NCBI GenBank assembly: GCA_023807065.1
Contig: JAJJLU010000946.1
Location: forward strand, 1 to 13,589
Length of the DNA stretch: 13,589 nucleotides
Source of the DNA: Isotricha intestinalis
Taxonomy: Eukaryota > Ciliophora > Litostomatea > Vestibuliferida > Isotrichidae
Reading direction: 5' to 3'
The number at the start of each line of letters is the position of its first letter. Position 1 is the first letter of the stretch. Positions 1 to 8,786 of the stretch are shown in pieces. The notes beneath the pieces were generated by a model that was given only the letters and a program-made list of their open reading frames with translations, was not told the origin of the DNA and ran no database searches. The position numbers and the translations under genes are program-made.

Positions 1-27
1 CCCCAATCCCCAATCCCCAATCCCCAA
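1..27. repeat. Left telomere, C-strand CCCCAAT repeats
   Basis: Three perfect tandem units of CCCCAAT are followed by a partial CCCCAA, and then ordinary AT-rich sequence begins. A C-rich heptamer at the extreme 5' end of an AT-rich sequence is the expected orientation for a telomere (G-strand ATTGGGG running outward). The unit differs from Tetrahymena CCCCAA and hypotrich CCCCAAAA. The resemblance to rumen litostome ciliates is from memory. Confidence 0.9.
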
Positions 28-540
28 AATTATCGGAAAAATTATTAAAAAAAAATAGATTATTTACAAATCTAATTTAATTTATCAATGTAAACATTTT
101 AAGTAAATTAAAATTTAATTAAAATAAATCTATATATATAATATCTAAAAATACTAAATATAACATATATATTTAAATATTTAAAAAATTAAGAGAAAGT
201 ACTTGGTTTTTTTTATATAATTTTTATTTTGTTTTCTGGGGGGGCGAAAAATATCTAGGAGGCATCATTACTCCGACTTGTAGGGTATTATTAAATAGAA
301 GAAAAAATAAAAAGATAGATAATTTGAAGCAAGAAATAATAGATAAATAATAAATGGAAATAAATGAGGAAAAGAGAAAGAAAATAAATTAAATATTTAT
401 TTATTTATTAATTTAATATTAATAAACATATTTATGTTAAAATATCACAGTGTTTTCATTTTTTTCTTATATTTTTTTATTTTTCCATTTATTATTTCAT
501 TTTATAATATTATTTAATTGATTATTGTTAAATATTTTTA
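28..540. other. Subtelomeric non-coding region upstream of the BI-1 gene
   Basis: No convincing coding frame is visible on either strand. The first 200 bases are almost pure A/T. A GC-rich island at 236-286 is listed separately, and a purine-rich tract follows at about 296-390. The last 150 bases are T-rich and presumably hold the promoter and 5' leader of the gene starting at 541. No TATA element can be distinguished against this background. Confidence 0.6.
236..286. other. GC-rich island in the subtelomere, function unknown
   Basis: About 26 of 51 bases are G or C, while both flanks are nearly all A/T. It opens with a run of seven G (238-244). It also holds a small potential hairpin, GGAG (258-261) with CTCC (271-274) around a nine-base loop. 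It does not resemble tRNA, 5S, U1, U2, U4, U5 or U6 RNA as far as I can recognise. It could be part of an unidentified RNA, a protein-binding site near the telomere, or a relic of chromosome fragmentation signals. Confidence 0.45.
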
Positions 541-1410
541 ATGAGTAATTCAATTAATAATCCTGTTGATAATTCAAAATTAGATGTTAATATGAAACCT
601 GAAACTGTTTTTATCAAATCATTTCAAAGCAATAGTTACAACAACAATAATAATTATATAAACAATATTAATCAAAATCAATTGAATATTAATAATTATA
701 ATCAAGGTACTGGCAATATCCCTAGTACTTCTCAAAATTTTAATTTTAATGATTTACCTGATACTGAAAAAATCATTAGATTAGGTTTTATTAGAAAAGT
801 TTACGGAATACTAACAATTCAATTAATAATAACATTTGGTTTTATATGTTTAACTTTTATAAACAAAATAAAAAATTACTTGAAGAGTCATTTTTTAATA
901 TTTTTTATTTGTGTTGTGATTAGTTTTATAATTTGTTTAATATTAATTTGTGGAAGAAAGACTTCTAGAAAATTTCCTATTAATTATATTTTATTATTAA
1001 TTTGGACTCTTTGTGAATCATATATGCTTGCAACATGTGCTTCATATTATAATTATAAAATTGTTCTTTCAGCTGTAGGAATAACAATTGGTTTATTTAT
1101 TGGAATTACAATATATGCTATTAAAACGAAAACAAATTTTACATATTGTGGTGGAATATTATTTTGTTTTTTAGGTATATCTATATTTTTTTGTCTTTTC
1201 GGTTTTATTTTTGGAAAATGGGGAAGAATTGTTTATTGTGCTTTGGGTGTATTTATATATAGTTTTTATTTATTATATGATACTCAATTAATTTTTAAAA
1301 GATTTGGAATTGGATATTCTATTGATGATTATATTATTGCTGCTCTTAATCTTTATATTGATTTTATTGAAATCCTTTTAAATATTTTAAATTTAATGCC
1401 AAATAAATAA
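541..1410 (+). CDS. Bax inhibitor-1 / TMBIM (Lifeguard-like) family membrane protein
   Basis: This 289-residue protein belongs to the BI-1/TMBIM family of small membrane proteins, which in other eukaryotes act as Ca2+ leak channels or regulators in ER, Golgi or related membranes and modulate cell death. Residues 1-75 are a hydrophilic Asn/Gln-rich tail, as in Lifeguard/GRINA members. The family core starts with GFIRKVYGILTIQL (82-95) and is followed by about seven hydrophobic segments to the C-terminus. The signature LYDTQLI (245-251) and the final helix DDYIIAALNLYIDFIEILL (262-280) are well preserved. Asp247 and Asp274 sit where the paired pH-sensing Asp residues of the family are expected. 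The start has an AT-rich context, and the frame closes at TAA. It is the telomere-proximal gene and converges on the RasGEF gene 95 bp downstream. Family assignment is firm; the cellular role is inferred from homologues. Confidence 0.9.
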   Translation: MSNSINNPVDNSKLDVNMKPETVFIKSFQSNSYNNNNNYINNINQNQLNINNYNQGTGNIPSTSQNFNFNDLPDTEKIIRLGFIRKVYGILTIQLIITFGFICLTFINKIKNYLKSHFLIFFICVVISFIICLILICGRKTSRKFPINYILLLIWTLCESYMLATCASYYNYKIVLSAVGITIGLFIGITIYAIKTKTNFTYCGGILFCFLGISIFFCLFGFIFGKWGRIVYCALGVFIYSFYLLYDTQLIFKRFGIGYSIDDYIIAALNLYIDFIEILLNILNLMPNK

Positions 1411-1505
1411 ATATTTATATAAATTAGAATATATTATATAACAATTATTAATCAATCATTAAATAAAATATTTTTATGTTATAGCAAAACTCAAAAAAAC
1501 TAATT
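1411..1505. other. Short convergent intergenic gap
   Basis: This 95-bp AT-rich gap separates the 3' ends of the BI-1 gene (+) and the RasGEF gene (-). Both genes must end transcription here or overlap. I see no GC-containing hairpin or clear polyadenylation motif distinct from background. Confidence 0.5.
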
Positions 1506-2915
1506 TTAATATTTATTATTTAATATCTTTAATTTTTCTGTTAATGTTAAATTTTTAGCTTCTTTATCACTATATTCACTAATATATTCTCCAAAGAGCC
1601 CATCCATTCCAATATTTAATTTTCCAAATTCAAATTCACTTGTGGTGGTTCTTTTTTCATCAATTTTCTTTCTTATAAATTTAGGTTCAATTTCCTCACT
1701 TAACTGAGTAATTTTTTCTTCAGACAAAGGATTTAATTCACAAAAAAATCTAAGAGCAAAAATAGGATAAAAATTATAAGAATAAATTTGACATTCTTTT
1801 AAATCACTAATAATTTTACCACATTTTATAATTTTTTTAACATTGATTAAACCTTCTTCATTTAAATATTTTTGTTTTTCATCATCAAAAGACAAATCTT
1901 TTAAAAAAATACCTAAATAAGGAACTAAACCAAAATTTTTATCATTGTCATTTAAATAATCGATGACTCCTTTTCTTAAATGTTCAAAATTTTTCATAAC
2001 TGAACAAAAATTATTTAATTGTTTATATTTTTCCATAAATTCTTGCGATACTTTTTCCCAAGTTTTATTTAATCTTTTTATACTTAAATTATTAATTGCA
2101 GTTATAATATTAAAACAATCATTAAAATCATTTATCTTTTTTAATTCTTCAGCAATTAATATTAATTGTTCGATAACTTTAGTTCTATCACTAACATGAT
2201 CATATGATAAAATTTCTTCACAACTCCACATAGATAAAGAATTAAATCTACTAATTAATTTAATTATATTTGGAGAATTTTTTTCTTTTAATTCTTTACT
2301 CCATTTTGAAGAATTTAATTCATAACATTCTATTTTTTTAAAAATATATTGAGTTATTATTGCTAATTGTTTTGCTATTTCTGAAGGTTCCCATGAACAA
2401 ATATCAAACTTGTCTTCTATGTTTTCTGGTATAATTGTTATTGGCTTTATATCTGGAATATATTTTTGGTTTTCATCACTTAAATCTTTTAATTTTAAAT
2501 ATACTTTTTTGGAATCTTCTTCATCTAATAAATTTATTATTTCATTTTTTGAAATTTCCTTGTTATAAAATTTAATTTTTTCATTATTTAATTTACTATA
2601 TAATTCTTTTAATTTATTCTTTACATTTATATTATTTGATATATCTCTTAAATAATAATTTACTATATATATATTTAATAATAATTCAACTAAAGAATTC
2701 TTATTATTTGCTATTAAATTAGAAATTATTTCATAAAATTTATCTTGAGTAACTAAAACATCTTTTTGATAAATAAAATATTTTATAAATTCTTTAACAT
2801 TAATATTATAAAAATTTTCATCTTCATCTCCATTTATTTGTGAAAAAAGTGAGTCAAGAGATATAAAATCTAATTCATTATTAACATTATCTGTTTCAGA
2901 ATTCGAAGATTCCAT
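1506..2915 (-). CDS. RasGEF (CDC25-homology) domain protein
   Basis: This 469-residue protein is a probable guanine-nucleotide exchange factor for a Ras/Rap-type small GTPase. The catalytic CDC25-homology domain spans roughly residues 168-415. Block 1 is WEPSEIAKQLAIITQYIF (175-192). Block 2 contains FNSLSMW (224-230), the conserved Arg of DRTKVIEQLILIAEEL (243-258), NDFNDCFNIITAI (262-274) and RLNKTW (281-286). Block 3 is VPYLGIFLKDLSF (331-343). Residues 15-130 are helical and may be a divergent RasGEF N-terminal (REM) module. The C-terminal 55 residues are charged, with no recognised domain. It is a single uninterrupted frame ending in TAA. Its ATG lies 71 bp from that of the divergent MGCC gene, so the two may be co-regulated. 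Substrate GTPase and location are unknown. Confidence 0.9.
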   Translation of the reverse strand: MESSNSETDNVNNELDFISLDSLFSQINGDEDENFYNINVKEFIKYFIYQKDVLVTQDKFYEIISNLIANNKNSLVELLLNIYIVNYYLRDISNNINVKNKLKELYSKLNNEKIKFYNKEISKNEIINLLDEEDSKKVYLKLKDLSDENQKYIPDIKPITIIPENIEDKFDICSWEPSEIAKQLAIITQYIFKKIECYELNSSKWSKELKEKNSPNIIKLISRFNSLSMWSCEEILSYDHVSDRTKVIEQLILIAEELKKINDFNDCFNIITAINNLSIKRLNKTWEKVSQEFMEKYKQLNNFCSVMKNFEHLRKGVIDYLNDNDKNFGLVPYLGIFLKDLSFDDEKQKYLNEEGLINVKKIIKCGKIISDLKECQIYSYNFYPIFALRFFCELNPLSEEKITQLSEEIEPKFIRKKIDEKRTTTSEFEFGKLNIGMDGLFGEYISEYSDKEAKNLTLTEKLKILNNKY

Positions 2916-2986
2916 TTTTTATGAATAAAATTTTTAATTGATTTTTAAATTTTAATTATAATTTTATTCACATTTTAATATTATAA
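2916..2986. promoter_or_regulatory. Divergent (bidirectional) promoter region with 11-bp inverted repeat
   Basis: Only 71 bp separate the start codons of the RasGEF gene (-) and the MGCC gene (+), so both promoters must lie here or overlap the coding sequence. The segment carries a perfect inverted repeat: TGAATAAAATT at 2922-2932 and AATTTTATTCA at 2960-2970, spaced 27 bp apart. The arms lie near the two starts, which suits a dimeric factor or a symmetric control element. In such AT-rich DNA a chance origin remains possible. Confidence 0.5.
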
Positions 2987-3557
2987 ATGGGTTGTTGTAT
3001 AAATCAAGAAGAATTAGCAGTATAAAAAATATATAAAGAATTTATAGAAATTGAATTGTAATCTTTATAGAAAGTTTACAACAAAAGAATTTCAAGAAAT
3101 AGACAATAAAATGTTTAAAGATAAAAATGAAAATAAACAAACTTTAGGAAGTCTAATAAAAGATTATACAAAAAATAAATTAATCAATTATACAAATTTA
3201 ACTATGAATCAAACTCATTCAGATGCATCATTGTCAAATATAATAAATAAACAAGTTAAAAAATATAAATATAAACAATCAAATTCTACTGAAATAAGAG
3301 ATATAAAAAAAATATCAATTCCTAAATTAAATTTTACAACTATTTTTGAAGAACAAGAAAATAAAAAAAAGAATTTTCAAAAATATTATTCAACAAATAT
3401 TGATGTAAATTATAATAATAAATATCACAATATATATAAAGAAAATCATTATCATAATCATCATTTAACTAACTTTCCTATAAATATTAATTATGATGAT
3501 AAAGATTTTTCGAACTTTGATATAAATAAAGAATTATATATTCATTCTTATTTGTAA
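2987..3557 (+). CDS. Small putative N-acylated (MGCC) peripheral membrane protein, two exons
   Basis: The gene is split: exon 1 is 2987-3019, a 28-nt intron follows, and exon 2 is 3048-3557, giving 180 residues that end in TAA. Exon 1 encodes MGCCINQEELA. Gly2 followed by two Cys is a typical signal for N-myristoylation plus palmitoylation, so the protein is probably anchored to a membrane. The rest is hydrophilic and rich in Lys, Asn and Tyr, with no transmembrane helix and no recognised domain. A His-rich patch lies at about residues 145-150. Without the intron, exon 2 has no ATG until well inside the frame; with it, the reading frames join in phase 0. It diverges from the RasGEF gene, so a partnership in membrane-bound GTPase signalling is possible but purely contextual. 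Confidence 0.72.
3020..3047 (+). other. 28-nt spliceosomal intron in the MGCC gene
   Basis: The intron begins GTATAA and ends TTATAG, is almost all A/T and carries an in-frame stop directly after the donor. Removing it joins GCA and AAA codons in phase 0 and keeps the long downstream frame. Its size fits the tiny introns of many ciliates and matches the 24-nt intron in the gene at 11238-12078. A second AG at 3062-3063 would shift the frame and is less likely. Confidence 0.7.
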
Positions 3558-3739
3558 TAAAATAGTTAAAACAATATTTGAACTTATAATATAATAAATT
3601 ATATCTAAGAAAATAAAATTTATAAAGATTTATAATATAAATTTTGAAAATTTATAAACACAAAAATCTAAATTGTATATTATTTTAAATAAATAATTAA
3701 ATAAATATAAATTAAATATTCTATTTATATAATAATTAA
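3558..3739. other. Convergent intergenic region
   Basis: This 182-bp gap is nearly pure A/T and lies between the 3' ends of the MGCC gene (+) and the acyltransferase gene (-). No gene, RNA or clear terminator is visible in it. Confidence 0.5.
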
Positions 3740-5989
3740 TTAAATAATCAATTTTTGTAATTTATCATCTTTTTCATTAAATTCTTTTTCAGAATGGATA
3801 AATTCAATAATAATAATTCTAAAAGGAAGTTCAAATAAAGTATCAAAAAACAAAGAAAAAACTATAACAAAAAAAAATTCTCCACAAGCAAAAAAAAGAG
3901 AATCAATGAGAGTAAAAGTTGATTCATAATCAAAAATAGTATAAAATATAATAATTAAATAATCATAACTTGCAAATATTGTAAAACTATTTCTTGATAT
4001 TAAATTAATTAATGATATTTTTCCTAATTTTGTTAAAAAAGATTCTCCAAAAACTAACAAAACTAATAACAATAAATTAAAGAAAATTACAAACAAATTT
4101 TTTTCATAATAATATAAAAAAATCATAAAACCATTTATTTTAAAAGTTATAGTATCATAAATCATTCTACAAATGTAAAAAGAAGAAGATAGTAAAATAA
4201 TTATTATTGAACAAAAAATAATAATTAATCCTTTAAAAATATTATCAATTTGATGTAAAAACTGGGCAAATTTTCCTAAAAATTTAAAAGGAATATATTC
4301 TTTAATTCTTGTAGGAGAAATACTATCAATAAAATGAAAATAAGCAATTCCATTCAAAATTCCAATAAAATATATACTTATAAAAAAATATATATATTTG
4401 ATTGTATTAATTTCTCCATAAAAAAAATATACATCATAATTTTGAAATTCTTGAAAAAAAACATAATAAAAAATTAAAGGAATTAAAGGAATAATAAATA
4501 TAATAATTTCAACAATAAATGATTCACAAATCATTAATATAATAAAAAATATAATAAAAATAAAAAGCATAATAAGTTCATTATGATAAATATAAAAAAT
4601 TTTATGACAATCATCTAATTTTGTAGAATTTGGAAAGAAAAAAGATTTAAAATTAAATATATAATTTAAAAGTTTTGTTTTATCATAACATTCATATTTT
4701 ATTAAATCACTTAAATAATATTTATCTCCAGAATCTACATTAAAATTAGAAACAATATCAATTATATGAAAATGTAATAAATAAAAATTAAAATAATATA
4801 AAATAATTTTAGGAATAGTCATAATAAGAAATTTATAAAAAGTCTTATAAAATTTGTTTTTTTTGATGATACAATTTTTTTTATAAAAATATAAGAATTT
4901 AAAAGACAATAAAAATCCATCTAAGCAATAATAACAAACAGAAGAAAATTGGCAAAATTTTCCAAAAATAAATCTAAATTTACTATAAAATTTATAATTA
5001 AAAATATCTATTGTCGGAAATTTTATATCAGAATAAATTTGCCTTTCAAAAATACAGAAAAATAATAATAAACTTCTGATAAAATTAATAATTTCTAAAT
5101 TTTCATCGTTAAACCATTTTTTCTCTTTTTTCGAATTATAAATAGATACATTTCTAACTAAATTAAAAGAAAATAAAATACCTTTTTTTTCATTATTTTC
5201 AAATTTAATACTTTTTCTTAATATTTCATTCCCAAAAATTTCTTCATTATTTTTTTTTTTATTTGAATAATTAGTAATATTATTTTTACTATTAGAATCT
5301 TCAGAATAAATAGATTCAATTTCGTCTTCATTAGATTCTTCATCTATTTCTTCAATTGAAAAACTTTCTTCTTTTTTATGACAATAAGAGTATTCATTTA
5401 AACATGTTATAATTATTCTTATTAAAATATAAATTTTTATTATTGTTATTAAAAGAATTTCTTTTTCTTTATTGTTTCCTTTAATATAATAACTTAATTC
5501 ATTTATTTTTATCTTTTTTTCTAATAATGATTTTAATTTTGAATTTTTAAGAGTTTTATTCTCAAATATTGTTTCTTCAATATATTTTTTACAATTGTTT
5601 GGAACACAAATTCCAGTTGAAAATTTATTTTTATAATCTGAAAATTCCAAAATTTGTTTTTCCTCATCATTATTTATAGAAGAATTTTCTAATTGATAAA
5701 CAAATAAAAAATAAGAAAAATTATTATTATCACATTCTTCTTCTTTGTAAAGAGATGATATTATATTAAAATCACTTATCAAAAATATTTGCATAAAATT
5801 TGAAGTTATATTTGAAAAACATTCTTTGGTTTCATTATTGGAATCAAAATCATTTAATAAATTCTTTAATGATACAGAAATATTGTAATACCAATTTTCA
5901 TTTTCAATTTTATTATTTATTTCTAAATTTGATGTATAAGAAAGAATAAATGAAAATAATTGACATAAAATAAAAAAGAATTTCATCAT
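3740..5989 (-). CDS. Acyltransferase-3 / NRF-6-like multi-pass membrane protein
   Basis: This 749-residue protein has the layout of the nose-resistant-to-fluoxetine (NRF-6)-like branch of acyltransferase-3 proteins, which move acyl groups onto lipids, sugars or other acceptors at a membrane. A signal peptide (about 1-18) precedes a lumenal domain with conserved-looking Cys residues at 57, 86, 128 and 133. GICVPNNC (126-133) matches the Cys-containing motif of the NRF domain. One membrane helix (about 177-196) and an acidic, Ser/Asn-rich linker (205-290) follow. The acyltransferase core runs from about 298 to 735 with roughly ten hydrophobic segments, including CYYCLDGFLLSF (352-363), the equivalent of the FFxLSGFL motif. 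In the first core helix, NFIRSLLLFFCIFER (302-316), the His expected near the end of the conserved GH-type motif is replaced by Arg316, so catalytic activity is doubtful. The frame is uninterrupted and ends in TAA. It lies downstream of the cyclin gene on the same strand, 373 bp away. Confidence 0.78.
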   Translation of the reverse strand: MMKFFFILCQLFSFILSYTSNLEINNKIENENWYYNISVSLKNLLNDFDSNNETKECFSNITSNFMQIFLISDFNIISSLYKEEECDNNNFSYFLFVYQLENSSINNDEEKQILEFSDYKNKFSTGICVPNNCKKYIEETIFENKTLKNSKLKSLLEKKIKINELSYYIKGNNKEKEILLITIIKIYILIRIIITCLNEYSYCHKKEESFSIEEIDEESNEDEIESIYSEDSNSKNNITNYSNKKKNNEEIFGNEILRKSIKFENNEKKGILFSFNLVRNVSIYNSKKEKKWFNDENLEIINFIRSLLLFFCIFERQIYSDIKFPTIDIFNYKFYSKFRFIFGKFCQFSSVCYYCLDGFLLSFKFLYFYKKNCIIKKNKFYKTFYKFLIMTIPKIILYYFNFYLLHFHIIDIVSNFNVDSGDKYYLSDLIKYECYDKTKLLNYIFNFKSFFFPNSTKLDDCHKIFYIYHNELIMLFIFIIFFIILMICESFIVEIIIFIIPLIPLIFYYVFFQEFQNYDVYFFYGEINTIKYIYFFISIYFIGILNGIAYFHFIDSISPTRIKEYIPFKFLGKFAQFLHQIDNIFKGLIIIFCSIIIILLSSSFYICRMIYDTITFKINGFMIFLYYYEKNLFVIFFNLLLLVLLVFGESFLTKLGKISLINLISRNSFTIFASYDYLIIIFYTIFDYESTFTLIDSLFFACGEFFFVIVFSLFFDTLFELPFRIIIIEFIHSEKEFNEKDDKLQKLII

Positions 5990-6362
5990 ATATAAAATAA
6001 TGTAATTTAAAATTTATAAAAATAACGAATTAAAAAAATGCAAAAGCAATTTGGAAAAAAATTTAAAATAGATTTATCATTATAATATTATACATATATT
6101 ATATTTTTTTTATTTTACCCTTTAATCATTAAAAATCTCAAATATTTTTTATTAGTTTCTTTTTATTTAAACCACAGTCAGTATCAAAAATTAAAAAAAA
6201 TAATATATTTACACTATTTTTTTATTTTAAATAATTATAATTAAATAGTTTATTTACAAATTCATTCATATGTTTAAACTAATAATATTAAAAATTGTAA
6301 ATTCTAATAATAAATTGAATATGTAATTTAAATATAAACACTAAAGTAATCACAATTTTTTT
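5990..6362. other. Intergenic region, promoter side of the acyltransferase gene
   Basis: The 373 bp lie between two genes on the minus strand and should contain the acyltransferase promoter and the 3' end of the cyclin gene. The only mixed-composition patch is about 6170-6184 (ACCACAGTCAGTATC), a possible protein-binding site. A 15-codon ATG frame at 6040 (+) is too short to support. No RNA gene is seen. Confidence 0.5.
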
Positions 6363-8147
6363 TTAATTCCCAATAAGGGGAAAAACAACAGGGTCTTTTT
6401 TAATATTTTTTGACAAAATAAATCTTTTATTCTTTTCTTTTTTAGCATCACTCCTATTTGTATATAATGGTTTATTAAATAAAATACTATTATATTTAGT
6501 ATGATTTCTACTACTTTTTTCACCAGAATTTTCAATTAAAGAATTAAAGCTTAAAAATTTACTTGAATTCTCATTTGACTTATCTATTGAAGAATTATAT
6601 CTATAATGGTTTCTTTGAAAATCGACTGAAAGTTCTTTTGAAGAATTTTTATTATTTAATAAATAATTTTTTAACTCATTCATTCTTAATTTCTCTAATT
6701 TTAATGTATTTCTTTGTGTATTTAATTTAACAGTTAATCTTTTTTTTGGTTTAATATTTTTTATATAATCATTATAATTATTATTGTTTTTCTCATTTTC
6801 AAATTCTACATTTTTTTTATTTTCAATTTTTGCTTTTTGAGCTTTAATTAAATTTTTTATGTTATCTAAATTTTTATTTTGAACTAAAATATTTAAATTT
6901 TCTTCATTTCTAGAATCCAAAAAAGGAACTTCTGTTTCTTTATTATTTTCAACATTTGATGTAGAAAAATTATTTAAAATTAAAGGATTTAATAAATAAG
7001 ATGAATTTTTAGGTTTAATACTATTATTATTATTGGATTCATTTTTATCATCTAATGAAGTTTGATTTAATAAATAAATTAATTTTCTAGTTTTTTTTCT
7101 TTTTCTTTCTGTTTTTAAGGAACAATAATTTTCTATTTTTTTTTCTTCTTCTTCTTCTTTTAAATTTTTCTCATTTTCTGAATTTTTTTTTTCTAATTTT
7201 TCTTTTTCTGAATTTTCATATAATTCTATATTATTTAAACCATATAAACTTCCAATATAATCAACACATCCTTCGAATTTTTCATATTCAAAATGATAAA
7301 ATTGTTTTAATATTTCTTCTTTGAAAATTTTCTCACTTAAACCATATTTTCGTCTAATAAGAAAAATTATACTAAAAGCAATTTCAACTTCTGAAAATTT
7401 TTTTAAAATTTTTGCCTTTAATAAAATACTATCAAAAAAACGAATAATTTTCCTATATATTTTAATTAAAGAAATGTTAATTTTTTCAGAATTTAAAATA
7501 AATCCAGTATACATTAAAAGTTTTAAATAACTAAATATTCCAACTTCTTGTAAATTATAATCTAATTTTTTAAGACATAAAACTTCATAATTAAATAATT
7601 CATTTCTAGAAATATTATATTTATATTGAAAAAAACTATAATCAAGATGATTTAAATAATGATCAATTTCATAATATTTATAAGCAAGAATATAACTTGA
7701 AAGAGTAATTAAATCCATTTTTTTTTCTTCATTTGAATCAATAAAATTAAAAGTAGGAAATATTCTATCAAGAAATGATATTGAAAGATATAATGTTGTT
7801 AAACTTCCATTAAATTTGTTATTTAAAAATATTAGAGTATTAATTAATTTTGTTCTTGAATTTAAATAAAAAGAAGGAAATATTTTTTTCTCTTTAAAAT
7901 TTCCCATTAAATTTTTTAATATTTTTAAAGGAGAAATATCAAGTCCTTTACAATAATTAATTGGTTTAATTAAATATTTTGTGAAAGTATATTTTAATAT
8001 TTTTTCTGTATGAATTATCGTTCCACATCTTTTACATATAGTTAAATTTTTCTCTATTTTAATATTTCTTATATGAGGACATTCATTTTCATTTTTTTTT
8101 TTTGAAGATTTTTTTCTTTGTGATATTTCTCTTTCTTTTTCATTCAT
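6363..8147 (-). CDS. Cyclin-box protein with N-terminal zinc ribbon
   Basis: This 594-residue protein combines a basic N-terminus, a small zinc-binding module and a tandem cyclin fold. The module has CPH at 23-25 and CKRCG at 38-42, giving Cys23, His25, Cys38 and Cys41 as likely ligands, similar in spacing to a TFIIB-type ribbon. The first cyclin box spans about 97-200, including LTTLYLSISFLDRIF (116-130), LITLSSYILAYKYYE (146-160) and the LNHL segment (165-168). NELFNYEVLCLKKLDYNL (182-199) matches the E..iL..L.y.L helix of cyclins. A second box covers about 203-305. Residues 310-594 are low-complexity Lys/Glu/Asn/Ser sequence, probably disordered and perhaps phosphorylated. It may activate a CDK or act in transcription; the ribbon makes a TFIIB/Brf-like origin a second option, but the boxes look more cyclin-like. 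One frame, ending in TAA. Confidence 0.75.
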   Translation of the reverse strand: MNEKEREISQRKKSSKKKNENECPHIRNIKIEKNLTICKRCGTIIHTEKILKYTFTKYLIKPINYCKGLDISPLKILKNLMGNFKEKKIFPSFYLNSRTKLINTLIFLNNKFNGSLTTLYLSISFLDRIFPTFNFIDSNEEKKMDLITLSSYILAYKYYEIDHYLNHLDYSFFQYKYNISRNELFNYEVLCLKKLDYNLQEVGIFSYLKLLMYTGFILNSEKINISLIKIYRKIIRFFDSILLKAKILKKFSEVEIAFSIIFLIRRKYGLSEKIFKEEILKQFYHFEYEKFEGCVDYIGSLYGLNNIELYENSEKEKLEKKNSENEKNLKEEEEEKKIENYCSLKTERKRKKTRKLIYLLNQTSLDDKNESNNNNSIKPKNSSYLLNPLILNNFSTSNVENNKETEVPFLDSRNEENLNILVQNKNLDNIKNLIKAQKAKIENKKNVEFENEKNNNNYNDYIKNIKPKKRLTVKLNTQRNTLKLEKLRMNELKNYLLNNKNSSKELSVDFQRNHYRYNSSIDKSNENSSKFLSFNSLIENSGEKSSRNHTKYNSILFNKPLYTNRSDAKKEKNKRFILSKNIKKDPVVFPLIGN

Positions 8148-8786
8148 TATTGATTTAAATAAAATATAAAAATTAAAATCAAAAATAAATATAAAATTTA
8201 ATTATTCAATTATATTCCTTTTATATGAAATAATTTAAATATTAAAAAAAAATATGAACATAAATATAAGATTCAAAACATTTTTTTTAAGATTAGATTT
8301 AAATGAAATGTAAATTCAATAAATAATAATTAAATTTTTTAAAGATATTTAAAAAATTATTCCTCAAAAAATATTTCTTTAATTTTTTATTAATATACTT
8401 TTTCTAATATATAATAAAATTCATTATCATTATTATTAGTTTCAAAAATACAATGAAAATTAATCAGTTAATATTTCAAACCTTCAATTTATATTTTTTT
8501 TGTTTTAATTATATTTTTTATTATTTCTACATTAATTCCACTTTTTTATATTCTTTTTATATTTGATATGCAAAATTTATTTTGTTCTTTTGAAATTATT
8601 TTTTTTTCTTCTTTTTTATTCAAATCAAACTCTATATTAATTAACCAATTCAATATTATCAATTGTTTAAATAATATATATTTTTTAGATTAAAATGATA
8701 AAAAAAACTTGAATTAAATTTTTTTAATTTTTATTTTATTTTTAAAATCAATAATAAATTAAAATTTTTAATCATCCAGATTAATA
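8148..8786. other. Long AT-rich intergenic region with no supported gene
   Basis: This 639-bp gap between two minus-strand genes must carry the cyclin promoter and the 3' region of the 8787-9866 gene. Two weak coding-like patches overlap antisense to one another: a 37-codon ATG frame on the plus strand (8453-8566, ending TGA, hydrophobic) and a 48-codon open stretch with no ATG on the minus strand (8546-8689). Neither can be joined to a neighbour by a good splice pair, so I do not call a gene. No RNA gene is seen. Confidence 0.5.

Noticed and set aside
6040..6087. 15-codon plus-strand frame upstream of the acyltransferase gene
   Set aside because: It is too short, lacks a domain or splice support, and is expected by chance.
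8453..8689. Small overlapping coding-like frames on both strands
   Set aside because: The plus frame is only 37 codons and ends at TGA. The minus frame has no ATG and cannot be joined in phase to the upstream gene without making a stop. Such lengths occur by chance in AT-rich DNA.
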